A stretch of DNA of 64,000 nucleotides from Rhodeus uyekii (taxonomy: Eukaryota; Chordata; Actinopteri; Cypriniformes; Acheilognathidae). Where the stretch lies: the NCBI GenBank assembly GCA_037043235.1, contig JAWRVZ010000157.1, positions 919,001 through 983,000 of the forward strand, written 5' to 3'. The stretch's first letter is position 1. Each line of letters opens with the position of its first letter. Positions 43,355 to 54,961 of this stretch are shown here, one piece after another. A program made the translations under genes and the position numbers. The notes under the pieces were generated by a model. That model was not told the DNA's origin. It saw only the letters and a list, made by a program, of their open reading frames with translations, and did no database searches.

Positions 43355-44182
43355 ATGGGTGAAAGTTTTCCGTATTATGACGAATTCCGTATTTTGAACC
43401 TCGCCAGGAACCGTTTTTCCAAATCGCGTAAATCCGTTGAGATTTCAGTTCGGGGGGGGGGGGGGGGGGGTACAGGGCGACAGACCAACAGACCAATGTC
43501 CATGGCGACAGACCAATCGTACCTACTCGGCGATCTTCGGAGATAATGTGATTACGTAGAGAATTACCCGAGAAGTTCCGGGTGGGCGACAGACGAACCG
43601 CGCGGAGTGCAGTTGTGTCGGCGATTCTGATTGGTCAGTGAGACTCCGGCGTCCAATCGTATTTTTCAATTTACACTCGCTTGAGGACAACAACAGGTAC
43701 AAGAAAACAACGCTCGCAAATTTTAAAAGTAATCTGAAAAAAATGAAGAATTTGCCGGTTGGTTATAACACGAAGCAGCTTGAAGCTTTTTTGATGATGA
43801 TGTAATGGATTGTGGTGATTAGAGAAAGTGAATTAAGTAACAAACCAAAATTAAATATAAATGTTAGTTATAGAACAACAGATGCAGAAGCAAAACCAAT
43901 GACAGAGTTATAGAATACAATACTTCTGAAGGATTCTAGTAATAATTTAGAACTCCCAAAATTGGTGAATATTTTCTCAACTGCTAACTTGAAATACTTA
44001 TTTCACACACTTTTTATAGTAGCTGCAAGTTGCCAGGAGAGGTCGTTTCTACACAATAATTTGCAAGGAATGCAGGAGCTTCCAGGGGGCCTCCGGCCCC
44101 CTGGACCTACCGGGGGCCCTGGCGGCCCCCAGGCCCCCAGCTTTAAGTTTCAGTATTTTCAGTTTTGCCAACTTTCACCCAT
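43355..44182. mobile_element. DNA transposon with ATGGGTGAAAGTT ends
   Basis: Left end ATGGGTGAAAGTTTTCCG near 43355; right end minus strand ATGGGTGAAAGTTGGC. Flanks share TACATG (possible imperfect 6-8 bp duplication: CTACATGC / GTACATGT). Contains a G19 run (43452-43470) and a GC-rich palindromic block (44081-44140). No transposase; superfamily unassigned. Confidence 0.65.
43452..43470. repeat. G19 homopolymer
   Basis: Uninterrupted G run inside the 43355-44182 element. Confidence 0.9.
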
Positions 44183-45209
44183 GTACATGTACACTAATAA
44201 TCTGTTAATAATCGCATAGATGGCTCAGCGGGACCTTAATATAAAACACCTCAAATGATCAGAATTTCAATCTGAAAACATTTGAATCTAAATGCTTTCT
44301 GAATCATGTATTTTTAAATATACCTCATGCTTTAGATCAAGGCTAAACTGCCATTTCTGAACATGTCCAAAACAAGCTAATATTTCAATTTGATTCGCAT
44401 TTGGGTTGGTTTTATTCTGACAAAACCCCAAGCTAAAATACTGTATAATACATTCTAAGAACATTTAGCTAATTCTCCTATTAAGTCATGAAAACGTTAT
44501 TTCTGAATGTTCCTTGAACTCCAGTTTATTCTTGGTTGTAAAAAATGTTAAGCGAACAGTCCATTTTATTAATTTTGCAAACAGCAGTAACATTTAAAAC
44601 AAAATGTAGACTGGCATCCAACTTTGTTCATTGCATTAAATCAAAGCTCAGGGTTTATACAGAACTTCTTAAGTTGAATTTACTACCTTTTTACTACCTT
44701 CAAAATATTTTTTAATACCAGCGTCACTGCGATTATCTTGACCGACATAACCATCCTCCAAAAAAGGAGGGATTTTTTTTTTTAGGATTGGTTGAGCCTC
44801 TTGTCGAACAGCCCTGCTTGGTTTATGGTCTCCACCAGTTTTTCTTCTTAAAATATGGTGCAATACCAAATTTGATCATGTAAGCGTTCTTATTCTTGCC
44901 TAAAGCAAAGGATTTCGCTATGTCGGAGTCCGGAAACATTTCTAAACAGCTCTCCAAAGCCATCGTTGGAATTGAAAGAGTGGTGTTTAGTTGCTAGATC
45001 TAAACACTACGGACTAGTCGACTAGTCGAAACGCCACTGATTTGTGAGTCATTTAGACTAAAGTTTTGTAACTGATTAGACGACTAGACTAAAAGTAAGA
45101 AGACAGTAAAAAATACATTTAAATGCATCAATAATACATCTAAAATACTGAATCTATAAATCAAGTAAAATAATAATGAATTTTGCTGAAATAAGGTCAG
45201 TATTAGGGG

Positions 45210-45998
45210 AGCGCGGGGCACAAAGTAATCCGGGGTAAATGGTAACGCAGACTTTTTAGATAGTTGCAAAGGATATGATTAAATATGATGTACTAACGGG
45301 CTTTTCACCACACTGTTTGCACACGTCTTCTGGCCATCTTTCGAGAAAGTTCAGCGAAGTTTGGAGGAGAACCACAGGAAAAACTCTTTTGGCAGCATGT
45401 AAATATTTTTTGTTGTAGTAGTTGTTTTTCGATTTACAAAGTGTGTGAAAGTATGTTAGTCCAATAATTACCATCTTCTTGGCTAAAAGATGGTACCATT
45501 TTGAAAGATGTGAAAAACACATAGTGACTGCTAGCCGGTCCTGAGGTAAACACGACACCGCAGTGTTAGTTGTAACATTGCATAGCCTATATCAATAATC
45601 AGATATTTTGCATTGTATTAACCTATTAAAAAGTTTTAATGTTCAAAGCATAAACAAAATGTAAAAAAAATAAAATAAAAATATAATATTTCATTTATAA
45701 GTTATGCTTATGATCATCAAGACAACTTTTTGTAAGAAATAAAAATACATGAATGAACATCCATTGCATAACATGCGTTACAAATAACCCTCTGTCTGTT
45801 ACATCTAGCCCTGCTCACGGGGTAAGAAGTAACATTTTACTCATTTTATGCTTTTGGCGATACTGCACAGAAACGATAGGTGAAATGTGCAGGAGAGACT
45901 TGCATGTTGTTTATATAAAAATATGGTTTGTCTAATCCTATTACTTTGTTCATTATTTGGCCAAAACCAAAAAGTGTTACTTTGTGCCCCGCGCCGCT
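45210..45998. mobile_element. Nested transposon, AGCGCGGGGCACAAAGTAA ends
   Basis: Left end AGCGCGGGGCACAAAGTAA; right end TTACTTTGTGCCCCGCGCCGCT, an inverted repeat with minor differences. 789 bp, non-coding, inside the 44649-46597 element. Confidence 0.75.
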
Positions 45999-46332
45999 AT
46001 TCGACATGCTTTCCTTGTGACGTCTCAAAACTGCTGTTTTATGTGTGTGTTTCCATGGCGACGCATCATGCTTGTCAAGTGACGCACAGCAACCACAAAA
46101 AAAGTATCGCATGCATTTAGTTTCTCTTATTTATTCAAAATATTAAACTTGTTCGCTGATAGTTTGTGTCGCAGATCGGAGAATCTTCTACCGAAATACA
46201 TGACAGTAAGTGTCCGCTGAAGTGGGAGAAGAATAGAGTGACTTTACCGCCGCACATAAACACCACAACGCCTCAGCTGCAGTGTAGTCTGTTCACTCTG
46301 CTGTTCACTCACCTCAGCTCGCAAAGCACTGG

Positions 46333-46353
46333 GCGCGCGCGCGCGTGCGCGCG
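46333..46353. repeat. Alternating GC tract
   Basis: GCGCGCGCGCGCGTGCGCGCG, shown here as position only beyond its GC/GT alternation; a Z-form-prone tract of about 21 bp. Confidence 0.85.
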
Positions 46354-46599
46354 AACAAACACAACCTCGCGTGATATCGCTCAGGTCCTAGTTTCAACAT
46401 CTAAATAAATCCTCGCGAATTTTAAAAGAAAGGCCTGCACTTAACACAAATTGAAAATATATCTAAAAAATTTGGCTCGAAAATTTAATACCTCGTCAAA
46501 AGACGTTTACTACTTTTTACTACTTTTTAATGGCCTTAATTTTGGCTGATTTCATTTACTACCTTTTACTACCTTTTACAACCCCGCGGACACCCTGAA

Positions 46600-47190
46600 G
46601 CTATGGTAACTTCTGTCCCTTTTGGAGCTGGACAGTTGTGGTCACTATGGCTGTATGAGAGAGAGATTCTCCTTTAGCGTTTCACCGAACAAATAGCAGC
46701 ATACGTGTTCGGCACAATGACACAATGATGCAGCTAGGCCTCCTTTACCCTTTCAAAGCTCCTAACGGCTGTGTTCCTGTTCTGCTAACTGGACATCCCC
46801 CATGTAAGTGTGTACAGCTCCATTGAAAAGATCTTTCCCTGATTCCAGGCCACTAAGGTGAAACTAATCCATGAAATAAAGGCTGCACAGGAAAGTATGC
46901 TGCTCATATTGTTTCCTGTGACCAATTCAAGGCACTTTTCTAAGGCCGCATTCATTGTGAGGGACACGCGAGCTCTCGCAACGGCCGTGTCTTAAAAACA
47001 ACAACAATGCATTCTCTCCTCGTGAGTAATGTGCAACATGACCTCATAGCAGAGATCTGCAGCCGCTGCAGAATTCCAGCCGCGCAGCTGCTCTTCCTCC
47101 AAGCACCCGTGCAGTCGACTCATCGCTCCTGTCTGTCTGTCTGCATTCGCAATCCCATGTTTGCATTATCTTATTCAGCTATTCTAGAAC
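46600..47190. other. Intergenic, no gene recognised
   Basis: Mixed-composition DNA without exon, repeat or RNA gene signature. The 60-aa frames here are not credible. Confidence 0.4.
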
Positions 47191-47194
47191 AACA

Positions 47195-47310
47195 CAGATT
47201 TACATTTATGCAATTTGCTTTTGTTAAAAACAATGTGCATTGCATTCAAGGTCCCTGGGAATCGAACCCATAACCTTGGCATTGCTAGTGCAACTTCAAA
47301 ATAATTGCCA
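47195..47310. repeat. SINE-like fragment
   Basis: TTTACATTTATGCAATTTGC, then AATGTGCATTGCATTCAAGG and CCCTGGGAATCGAACCCATA, CCTTGGCATTGCTAG. Best of the partial SINE-like copies, with the reverse B-box GGGAATCGAACCC intact. Confidence 0.6.
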
Positions 47311-47369
47311 TGAAAATGCTGCACCCCAATTCTCAAACACTGACAGTTTTGTGGAAATGTTCTAAATCA

Positions 47370-47710
47370 AATTAGGACGTTATGAAATCAGTTTTTTTCT
47401 TTTTCTGGACTCCATTTTAATGGTTACATTAAATTGCATTCATCCAAAACCAAGTCTAATTTTTTGAATTCATGAAACAGCAATTTATTAAAACATTTAT
47501 TTTTTCTGTGTTTTCCATTTTAATGGTTTAACTATATTTTAATAAACAAAATCATGTCTAATTAAGTAATGAAAACAAATTAATTTACTATTTTTTGTTT
47601 TATGTGAATTTTTACAATAATGAAACGTAGAGACACACAGAAAATGCAAATTCCGTGGCATTCCACGTTATGCAGAAAGTTACATTTTTATGACTGGATT
47701 CTGCAGTTAC
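47370..47710. mobile_element. Second, partial copy of the 33257-34251 transposon family
   Basis: Shares CTCCATTTTAATGGTT, ATTTATTAAAA, TTCCACGTTATGC and ACTGGATTC words in the same order as 33257-34251. Confidence 0.5.
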
Positions 47711-47721
47711 GTCTGCATGTG

Positions 47722-47722
<1 letters not shown>

Positions 47723-47761
<39 letters not shown>

Positions 47762-47764
47762 ACA
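47723..47764. repeat. (CT)n(CA)n microsatellite
   Basis: CT run followed by a 28-bp CA run. Confidence 0.9.
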
Positions 47765-47778
47765 TCCGTCGGACACTA

Positions 47779-48057
47779 CACTGTAAAAAATAATCTCGTA
47801 AAAAAACGGTAATTGACTGGCAGCTACGGCTGCCAAACAAAAACCATAAAATTAAAGTAAAATATCTTAATTCAAATAAAGTGCAAAAACAATAATTTTA
47901 CAGAAATTTTCATTAAAAATTGTAGTGAAAAAACATGTTATTTTACAGATTTTTCCCGTGTTTAAAGGAAGATATTTTACCTTTTTTTTACGGTTTTTGT
48001 TTGGCAGCCGTAGCTGCCAGTCATTTACCGTTTTTTTTATGATTTTTTTTTACAGTG
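47779..48057. mobile_element. MITE with about 95-bp inverted repeats, CACTGTAAAAAA ends
   Basis: The left arm (CACTGTAAAAAATAATC, ACTGGCAGCTACGGCTGCCA, AACAAAAACC, GTAAAATATCTT) is mirrored by the right arm ending at 48057. Only about 85 bp separates the arms, so most of the 279 bp can fold. TA flanks both sides. The inner CAGCTACGGCTG is itself self-complementary. Confidence 0.9.
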
Positions 48058-48059
48058 TA

Positions 48060-48785
48060 AAACTGTTATTTTATGGATCTTTCCTAGATTACTATGATCA
48101 AACACCTTCAATTAAATTACAGTGTTAACAGTTCTACGGATAAACACTGTTATTTTACAGGTATTTACTAAATTATTACAGTCAAACACCTTTAATTAAA
48201 TGATATCGCTAAGAGTTCTATGGTTAAACACTGTTATTTTACAGGTATTTACTAAATTATTACAGTCAAACACCTTTAATTAAATGATATTGCTAAGAGT
48301 TATATGGATAAACATTGTTATTTTACAGGTATTTACTAAATTATTACAGTCAAACACCTTTCATTAAATGATATTGCTAAGAGTTCTATGGATAAACACT
48401 GTTATTTTACAGGTATTTACTAAATTATTACAGTCAAACACCTTTAATTAAATGATATTGCTAAGAGTTCTATGGATAAACACTTATTTTACAGGTATTT
48501 ACTAAATTATTACAGTCAAACACCTTTAATTAAATGATATTGCTAAGAGTTCTATGGCTAAACACTGTTATTTTACAGGTATTTACTAAATTATTACAGT
48601 CAAAAACTTTCAATTAACTGATATTGCTAAGAGTTCTATGGATAAACACTGTTATTTTACAGGTATTTACTAAATGATTACAGTCAAACACTTTCAATAA
48701 AACGACAGTGTTAAGAGTTCTACAGATACACACTTATTTTACAGATTTCCTAAATGATTACAGTCAAACAATAAATAGTCAAGAC
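48060..48785. repeat. Minisatellite, 84-bp unit, about 8 copies
   Basis: TTACAGGTATTTACTAAAT recurs with ACAG at 48157, 48241, 48325, 48409, 48491, 48575, 48659 and 48741, spacing 84 (82 where GT is lost). Starts directly at the right end of the 47779-48057 MITE. Confidence 0.96.
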
Positions 48786-49127
48786 GTGCTCAAGATTTAA
48801 AATGAAGTTTTATTTTGGCAGATAAAATAAGTATAAACAGTATAAAAAATAATTAAAATCATCTCAAACTTCCATTTGCAGCATTTGTTTACATATAATT
48901 TAATAGTGTCTAAATTATGTAAAACATGTAATCTAAAATCACAATTATTGAATAAATAAAATACAAAATTTAAATTACTTCAGTAATTAACAATAGTTTA
49001 TCAAATTCTCAAACTAGGATTATGGTGACAATCTAAACATACTGAATACAAAACTGTAACACTTTACAAAATGAACAGCACTTATACAGCGTTTATTAAA
49101 ATTATACAGCATTTATTTATTAAATTT

Positions 49128-49343
49128 ATGACTGGAGTAATGATGCTGAAAATTCACCTTTGCTAACAAGAATGAATTACATTTTTAAATATTTTCAAAT
49201 AGAAAAGTTATTTTAAATTGTAATATTATTTCACATTATTACTGTTAGTATGAGTAATTAAATAAATGCAGCCTTGCAGGTGAGCAGACGAAACTTCTTT
49301 TAAAAACATAAAAAATCTTACGATCCCAAACTTTTGAACAGTG
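49128..49343 (-). mobile_element. MITE, TACACTACCGTTCAAAAG family, reverse partial copy
   Basis: ACTGGAGTAATGATGCTGAA ... AAAAATCTTACGATCCCAAA and CTTTTGAACAGTG is the terminal half of the family in reverse. Followed by a short GT run. Confidence 0.8.
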
Positions 49344-49356
49344 TGTGTGTGTGTGT

Positions 49357-49768
49357 ACACTACCGGTCAAATGTTTTAGAACAGTAATATTTTTGTATGT
49401 TTTTAAAGATGTCACTTCTGCTCACCAGGGCTGCATTTATGCTATTAAACTATTTTTTAAAAAAAATAGAAAATAAGCTGTAATATTGTGAAATATTATT
49501 AAATGCATATTAACTGTTTTCTATTTGAATATATTTTAAAATGTAATTTATTCCTCTGATGCAAAGCTGAATTTCCAGCATCATTACTCCAGCCTTCAGT
49601 GTCACATGATCCTTCAGAAATCATTCTGATATGAGGATTTGCTGCTCAAGAAACATTTATGATTATCTATTATCAATGTTGAAAACAGTTCTTTTATGAT
49701 TCTTTGATAAATAGAAAGTTCAAAAGAACAGTATTTATCTGAAATAGAAAGCTTTTGTGACATTGTAT
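49357..49768 (+). mobile_element. MITE, TACACTACCGTTCAAAAG family, forward copy
   Basis: TACACTACCGGTCAAATGTT ... TGCTCACCAGGGCTGCATTT ... TTTTCTATTTGAATATATTT ... AATGTAATTTATTCCTCTGA ... CAGTGTCACATGATCCTTCA ... GAAAGTTCAAAAGAACAGTA. The central part is the parent of the 112-bp unit in dlst intron 12. Confidence 0.85.
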
Positions 49769-50440
49769 ACCGTTCAAAAGTTTTGGGTTGGTAAGATTTT
49801 GTTTTATTTGGGAAAGAAATTCATAAACTTTTTCAGCAAGGATGCATTAAAGTGACACTATAGATATTTATAATGTTGCAAAAGCTTTATATTTCAGATA
49901 AATGCTGTTCTTTTGAACTTTTTATTCATTAAATAATCCTGGAAAAAAAATGTACACAGCTTGTAACAAGTTATAGTGGGTACTGCTCCTTTAAGGCGGA
50001 GCGCTTTTTCACTCTCAAGAGCAGTAATGAGGTCGTTCGAACAGAGCGCGAGCAGGGAAGCATCGCATGTATGTGGAGTGAGGTTTTTCACACAGTTTTC
50101 ATTTATGTTGCTCTTACTATTGTTTTGTTGTTGTTTAGTAACGCGATTGTCAACTGCCCCGGTGTGTGTAGAATGGACAGTTCCTGTTAATAAAGGACCC
50201 CTCATGTGGAATATCAGAACTGATATTTGTGTCTTAGTGCTTTACTCTACGTTTAGGCGAGCTATCCGGCCTCTCCTAGAGAATAAACGCGTTACAAGCT
50301 GTTTTCAACATTAATAATAATAGTAAATGTTTCTTAAGCAGCATATCAGAATGATTTCTGAAGGATCATGTGACACTAAAGACTGGAGTAATGACGCTGA
50401 AAATTCAGCTTTCCTAATGTTAGTATGTCAATACTCACCG
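49769..50440 (-). mobile_element. MITE, same family, reverse copy split by an insertion
   Basis: GTTCAAAAGTTTTGGGTTGG ... TTCAGCAAGGATGCATTAAA ... TGCTGTTCTTTTGAACTTT runs to about 49956 and resumes at about 50302 with TTTTCAACATTAATAATAAT ... AATGATTTCTGAAGGATCAT. Confidence 0.8.
49957..50301. mobile_element. Short element inserted in the MITE, ends CAGCTTGTAAC / GTTACAAGCTG
   Basis: The interruption has perfect 11-bp inverted ends (CAGCTTGTAAC at 49957, GTTACAAGCTG to 50301) and GC-richer contents. No clear target duplication, so exact ends are uncertain by a few bases. No coding sequence recognised. Confidence 0.6.
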
Positions 50441-50481
50441 CTCCTGAAGATCATGTGGCTGGATTTTTTCTTCCTAAAATG

Positions 50482-50488
<7 letters not shown>

Positions 50489-50526
<38 letters not shown>
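50489..50526. repeat. (CA)n microsatellite
   Basis: 38-bp CA run. Confidence 0.93.
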
Positions 50527-50527
<1 letters not shown>

Positions 50528-51394
50528 TAGCCATTTACTTACTAACAGGGATTTTCAAAAGAGCTTGTACAAGACTCCGTTCTCAGTTCACTCATTTACA
50601 AAGCTCTTATATAGATTTTTTTATCTTAATCCTAGTTTACAATATTAACACATGCTAACAACACACAGTAACGTTAATGTTAGCTAATACATTGAACTAT
50701 GTAATGTCGTTATCGGGATTAGATTATTACTTAAACACATTACATCACAATGTAGCAGACTATATTTTTTTTATAAAAGCTAAATTATTTAACTTACCTT
50801 CTGTAGTTGTCCGGTAACGTTACGCGTTGGTAAAAGTCGTTGGCCATATTGCATTTTTTCTTGTTTGTTCACCATTAACAATCCGCAACTTAAATTTGCC
50901 TAAAATATAAAATTTTGCAGTCCGACGTAAAATAATCAATGTAATAATCCATGCAAAACCGAGCTGAAGTAGTTCTGTGCACTGCAGATGGCGAGCTGCA
51001 ACGCACACAGACAGATAGGCGCGCGCGCGCACACTTGCTTTCCAACAAACGGATTCAAATTTGAAAAAAGGCGCGCACGCTGCAGAAGGCGCGCACATTT
51101 GTCATTGGCCAGATTCCTGGATGAAACTCAGCATAACCAATCATGCTCAAAGCAACACAGACATACAATAGCCTAATGTGGCATTTGTAGGCTGTTGTAT
51201 TAAATAATTGTTTAAATTGGGTTTTTATTGCACATATATATGTGTATATATTGAGTATATATTATATATTGTTTTTTTTTATTGCAGTGCATGATATATA
51301 TGGTAATACAATGGTAATATATATGGCAATCATGCACTGCAATAAAACTTTATTGTATTATACAATTATAAATTGTATTATTGTATTTTATTTA

Positions 51395-51700
51395 TTATAA
51401 ATTGGTAAAAAAAAGCCCTGACCCCCAATATGTTAGCAACAGATCCTTTAAGTCTTGTAAGCAATGCACACGCACCTGGCCACCATGATGCAAAAGAAAA
51501 TATGATTCATCGGAATCTGTGCTCCGTGGTCCAGTTCTGATGCTCACGTGCCCACTGTTGGCACTTTTGGCAGTGGACAGGAGTCCGCATGGACACCCTG
51601 ACTGGTCAGTGGCAATGCCGCCCCATATGCAACAAACTGAGAAGCTCTGTGTATTCTGACCGCTTTCTATCAGAACCAGCATTAACTTCTTGAGCAGTTT
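51395..51700 (-). pseudogene. Tc1-like transposase relic
   Basis: A minus-strand frame contains STDSDESYFLLHHGGQVRVH, resembling the W-S-D-E-S-x-F block around a catalytic Asp of Tc1-type transposases. The sequence before and after does not continue the family cleanly and no inverted ends are found. Old fragment. Confidence 0.5.
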
Positions 51701-52470
51701 GAGCTCCAGTAGCTCATCTGTTAATCCTTACGCATGCCCATTTTTCCTGCTTCTAACACATAAACTTTGAGCACAAAAACAGCTTGGGCTTTTGCATGGC
51801 TTTTTGTTTGTGGACTTCTCATCTGCATTTAATCTTTTGCAGCCTTGTTATTTTAAGACAAAAACTTCAGTTTCATTTTAATCATGGTATAGTCTCATGA
51901 GACAGACTTTTTAGACAGACTTTGAGTGGTTGCCCCTGTGGCAGCGTTTTAGGACAATTTGATGTTCAACAAATCATTATAAACTTACTTTTGTGGCTGA
52001 GGCAATTCATTTATGTAACAAATGTGTCTTATTATTATTTTATTTTAGCCGTATATTAAAGATACTTAAATCTCTTGATTGAACTAAGGGCTAATCCTAG
52101 CTTAGTCTTAACCCTGTCTGTGAGACCAGGCCTGGGTTTGGGGTTAAGGTTATTAAGCACCACAATGCTGTAAATATGAGTGGTAAACTTGTAAGTCTGG
52201 ATCTTTATGAGTAGAAGATGTGTCAGTTAGAAACATGTCAGAATACCACAATATTTAAAGGTATTTGGCATTGACATTGTCAGGCTTTTAGGGTTAGGGT
52301 TAGGTAAGCTAATGCATAAAACTTAGCGTTAATCAAATGTATATGTGATATGTGTAAATAATTGAGTTTGATTTATTTTTATGTGATTGTTTTTTGTTGT
52401 TCTTTGATATGAATATTGGTTGTAAATATATTGTGTTCTAGAATAGGTTATTCATTTCAAGTTCATAATT
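51700..52470. other. Intergenic, no gene recognised
   Basis: AT-rich DNA with TTAGGGTTAGGGTTAGG at about 52288-52304. No exon or clear repeat boundaries. Confidence 0.4.
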
Positions 52471-53010
52471 TTGTGATTGGTTGTACGTGTGACGTGCACG
52501 TCGCTGCGTGGCGGGATGAAGGGAGTTCTCGCGAGAGACTTCATTCACGTTATAAAGTTAAGTGAAAGAACATCGTGGGTGACCAAGTGTGATTTATAAT
52601 CAACATATATCACTCCCTTACAGGTATGCACCGTTGGAAAGACAGGTTTGAGTGTCATGAGTGGTTTATCTAGCATATTCGAGTGTTGTGCGGGTTAAGT
52701 GTTTTCAGTATCAACGTGTTCAGTGTCACGGTGTTAGCTCAAATGTACCGCGATAGCGCGCGCGCGGGCGCGCTGACAATGTCGCAACACACAGGAAGTG
52801 TTTGTTATATGTGCTTTAATGCTTTCGTTACTCGTTGTTTCTGTTAAGTGTAAAGCTATGTACTTGTTGTATATCATTTGTGTATGTGTCTGTTTCTGTT
52901 GTATTCACGTTATAAAGTTAAGTGAATGAACATCGCGGGTGTGATTTATAATCAACATATATCACTCCCTTACAGGAGTATAACATATATAAACAATAAA
53001 GTTTACTGTG
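52470..53010. repeat. Unclassified element: CGCG-box and 75-80 bp direct repeats
   Basis: A TCTCGCGAGA box (52527-52536) lies 7 bp before a segment (52543-52624) that is repeated at 52903-52976 with an 8-bp deletion. Both copies end CTCCCTTACAGG. AATAAA follows the second copy (about 52995). The spacer contains a CG-rich GCGCGCGCGCGGGCGCGC block. Possibly a retroelement terminus or a small transcript unit; not identified. Confidence 0.5.
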
Positions 53011-53089
53011 GCTTCTTAAGAACACGTCTGATGCACATTCTTGGATCTTCATTTTCTTGAAGTAGGCTAGAGTTATTCATTTACAGAAA

Positions 53090-53875
53090 AACATGGTATA
53101 AATAAAACTATGTATTAATTTACATATATTGTTCGTAATTTTACATGGATTTGTATGTATTGAATGAAAACAGAAAATATAATAATAAGGTAATTTTCCT
53201 GTATTAAAACTGAAAATTACTGTAATTTGTCATTAATGATATAATCCTTAGAATAACAGTCAAGTTGTTAAATTTACTGATATTTATTGTAATTTTACAT
53301 GAATTTGTACGTAATGTATAAAAATAGAAAAATACTGTATAAATAATACAGTAAGTTTCTGTATAAAAAAATAAGAATTACTGTAATTTGTCATTAATGA
53401 TATAATCCTTAAAATAACAGTCAAGTTGTTAAATTTACTGATATTTATTGTAATTTTACATGAATTTGTACGTAATGTATAAAAATAGAAAAATACTGTA
53501 TAAATAATACAGTAATTTTCTGTATAAAAAAATAAGAATTACTGTAATTTGTCATTAATGATATAATCCTTAAAATAACAATCAAGTTGTTAATTTACTG
53601 ATATTTATTGTAATTTTACATGAATTTGTACGTAATGTATAAAAATAGAAAAATACTGTATAAATAATAGAGTAATTTTCTGTATAAAAAATAATAATTA
53701 CTGTAATTGGTCATTAATGATATAATCCTTAAAATAACAGTCAAGTTGTTAATTTACTGATATTTATTGTAATTTTACATAGTTTTAAACATAATTTAGA
53801 TTTACAAAAAAATACTGTAAAAAATTAGAGTTATTTTCTGTAAAATTAGGATTTTTTTTACAGTGTAGCTAGTGC
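53090..53875. repeat. Minisatellite, about 160-bp unit, 4-5 copies, ending in ...TTTTTTACAGTG
   Basis: CAAGTTGTTAA recurs at 53261, 53422, 53583 and 53742 (161, 161 and 159 bp). Units are rich in ACTGTA/TACAGT words. The array ends ATTTTTTTTACAGTG at 53875, the mirror of the CACTGTAAAAAA end at 47779. Confidence 0.93.
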
Positions 53876-54496
53876 TACAATTGGTGATTTTGCAAATTAG
53901 TTCACAACTCAATCAATCAATCGTTTTCCAACATTTACAAAAAAAAATTGACTTTTTCAAACTCCATCTAAGGCTGTTGTTTCAATTTGCACAAAAATGA
54001 TCCCACATCATTTCAAGACCCTTGTGACAAAAAGTGCTTAATAACACTTAATAACAAAACTTGACACAGATAATCAAAAGTTGCATCAGAATCTGCCTAT
54101 GGGAGGCGTACAACAAAAAGCCTGTCATAACTTTCTGCAGTAGTTCCTTATAAACTGGCTATAGGAGACAGATGCATCAATTCTCAACTAAACATTTATT
54201 TTAACCCAAAGAAATGAAGAGAAAATATAAACCCAACAAAGCATCGCTCAAATCGTCCATGCTGTTGCAAGACATCACCAAAACTTTAACATTTAACTTT
54301 GAGTCCAATAAGTTCCCAAACACACGGCTGGGACGTCCCATGTTTGATAAAAAAAAAAAGTAAATTTGATGTGTAAAAGCGCTAATAAAGCGGCATGAAA
54401 AAATCAGTTGAAATAAGGGCCACCAGCAGCCAATTAAATTTCAGCTTATATTTTAGTAATATCTTATGAAATGAAGTATATACAGTATTGTTCAAA

Positions 54497-54950
54497 GTGT
54501 CAGGGTTCTGCCACATTTGGTCTAGTAATCTCTTGTTGTTGTGGCAGAGCTCTGACACTACCGTAATGTCTCGAGTTGTGTGTGCGCGCGGCTTCGAGTG
54601 TTCGAGTCGCGTGCACGCTTGTCTGTGGCGTCTTTTGTGCGAGTTATGATGTCTGATTCCGATACTTTGGTCTGGTTCAGTTTCGGTTTTGTGTCGGGAT
54701 TCGGGCATTCATGACTCGTGTGTTCGTCCTTGTCGTGAGCGCGTGAGAACAGGCGTTTACTCGTTCTTGCTCGATCCTATGTATGTGAGTGGACGCGGTT
54801 TCAAGCTTTGCTTCCGCTGCATGTTCATGTCTTGTGTGTTACCCTTTCCATCTTGTTTCATTGTCATTAGTTTGATTTGTCCCAGCTGGTTTCCCATCAT
54901 TTACCCTCCCTCCTGTGTGTATTTAATCTCCTCATGATTAACCTGCCCCC
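54497..54950. mobile_element. Possible LTR fragment inside the Tc1-like element
   Basis: TGTCAGGGTTCTGCCACATT ... GTGGCAGAGCTCTGACAC ... CCCTCCTGTGTGTATTTAATC. The opening TGTCAGGGTT and the T/C-rich body resemble fish LTRs. No target duplication or second LTR seen. Confidence 0.35.
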
Positions 54951-54961
54951 TAGTAAACTTG

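Larger units (their letters stand above)
44649..46597. mobile_element. Composite transposon with CAGGGT(T/G)T ends
   Basis: Left end CAGGGTTTATAC; right end minus strand CAGGGTGTCCGCGGGG. AAGCT directly flanks both ends (44644-44648, 46598-46602). Terminal regions share TTTACTACCTTTTACTACC words. Another element is nested at 45210-45998. A CG-alternating block lies at 46333-46353. Confidence 0.6.

Noticed and set aside
47240..47275. tRNA gene suggested by GGGAATCGAACCC
   Set aside because: Only a B-box-like half is present, within a dispersed SINE-like fragment; no cloverleaf can be drawn.
52288..52304. Telomere-like TTAGGGTTAGGG run
   Set aside because: Under three repeats, inside ordinary AT-rich DNA; not an interstitial telomere block.
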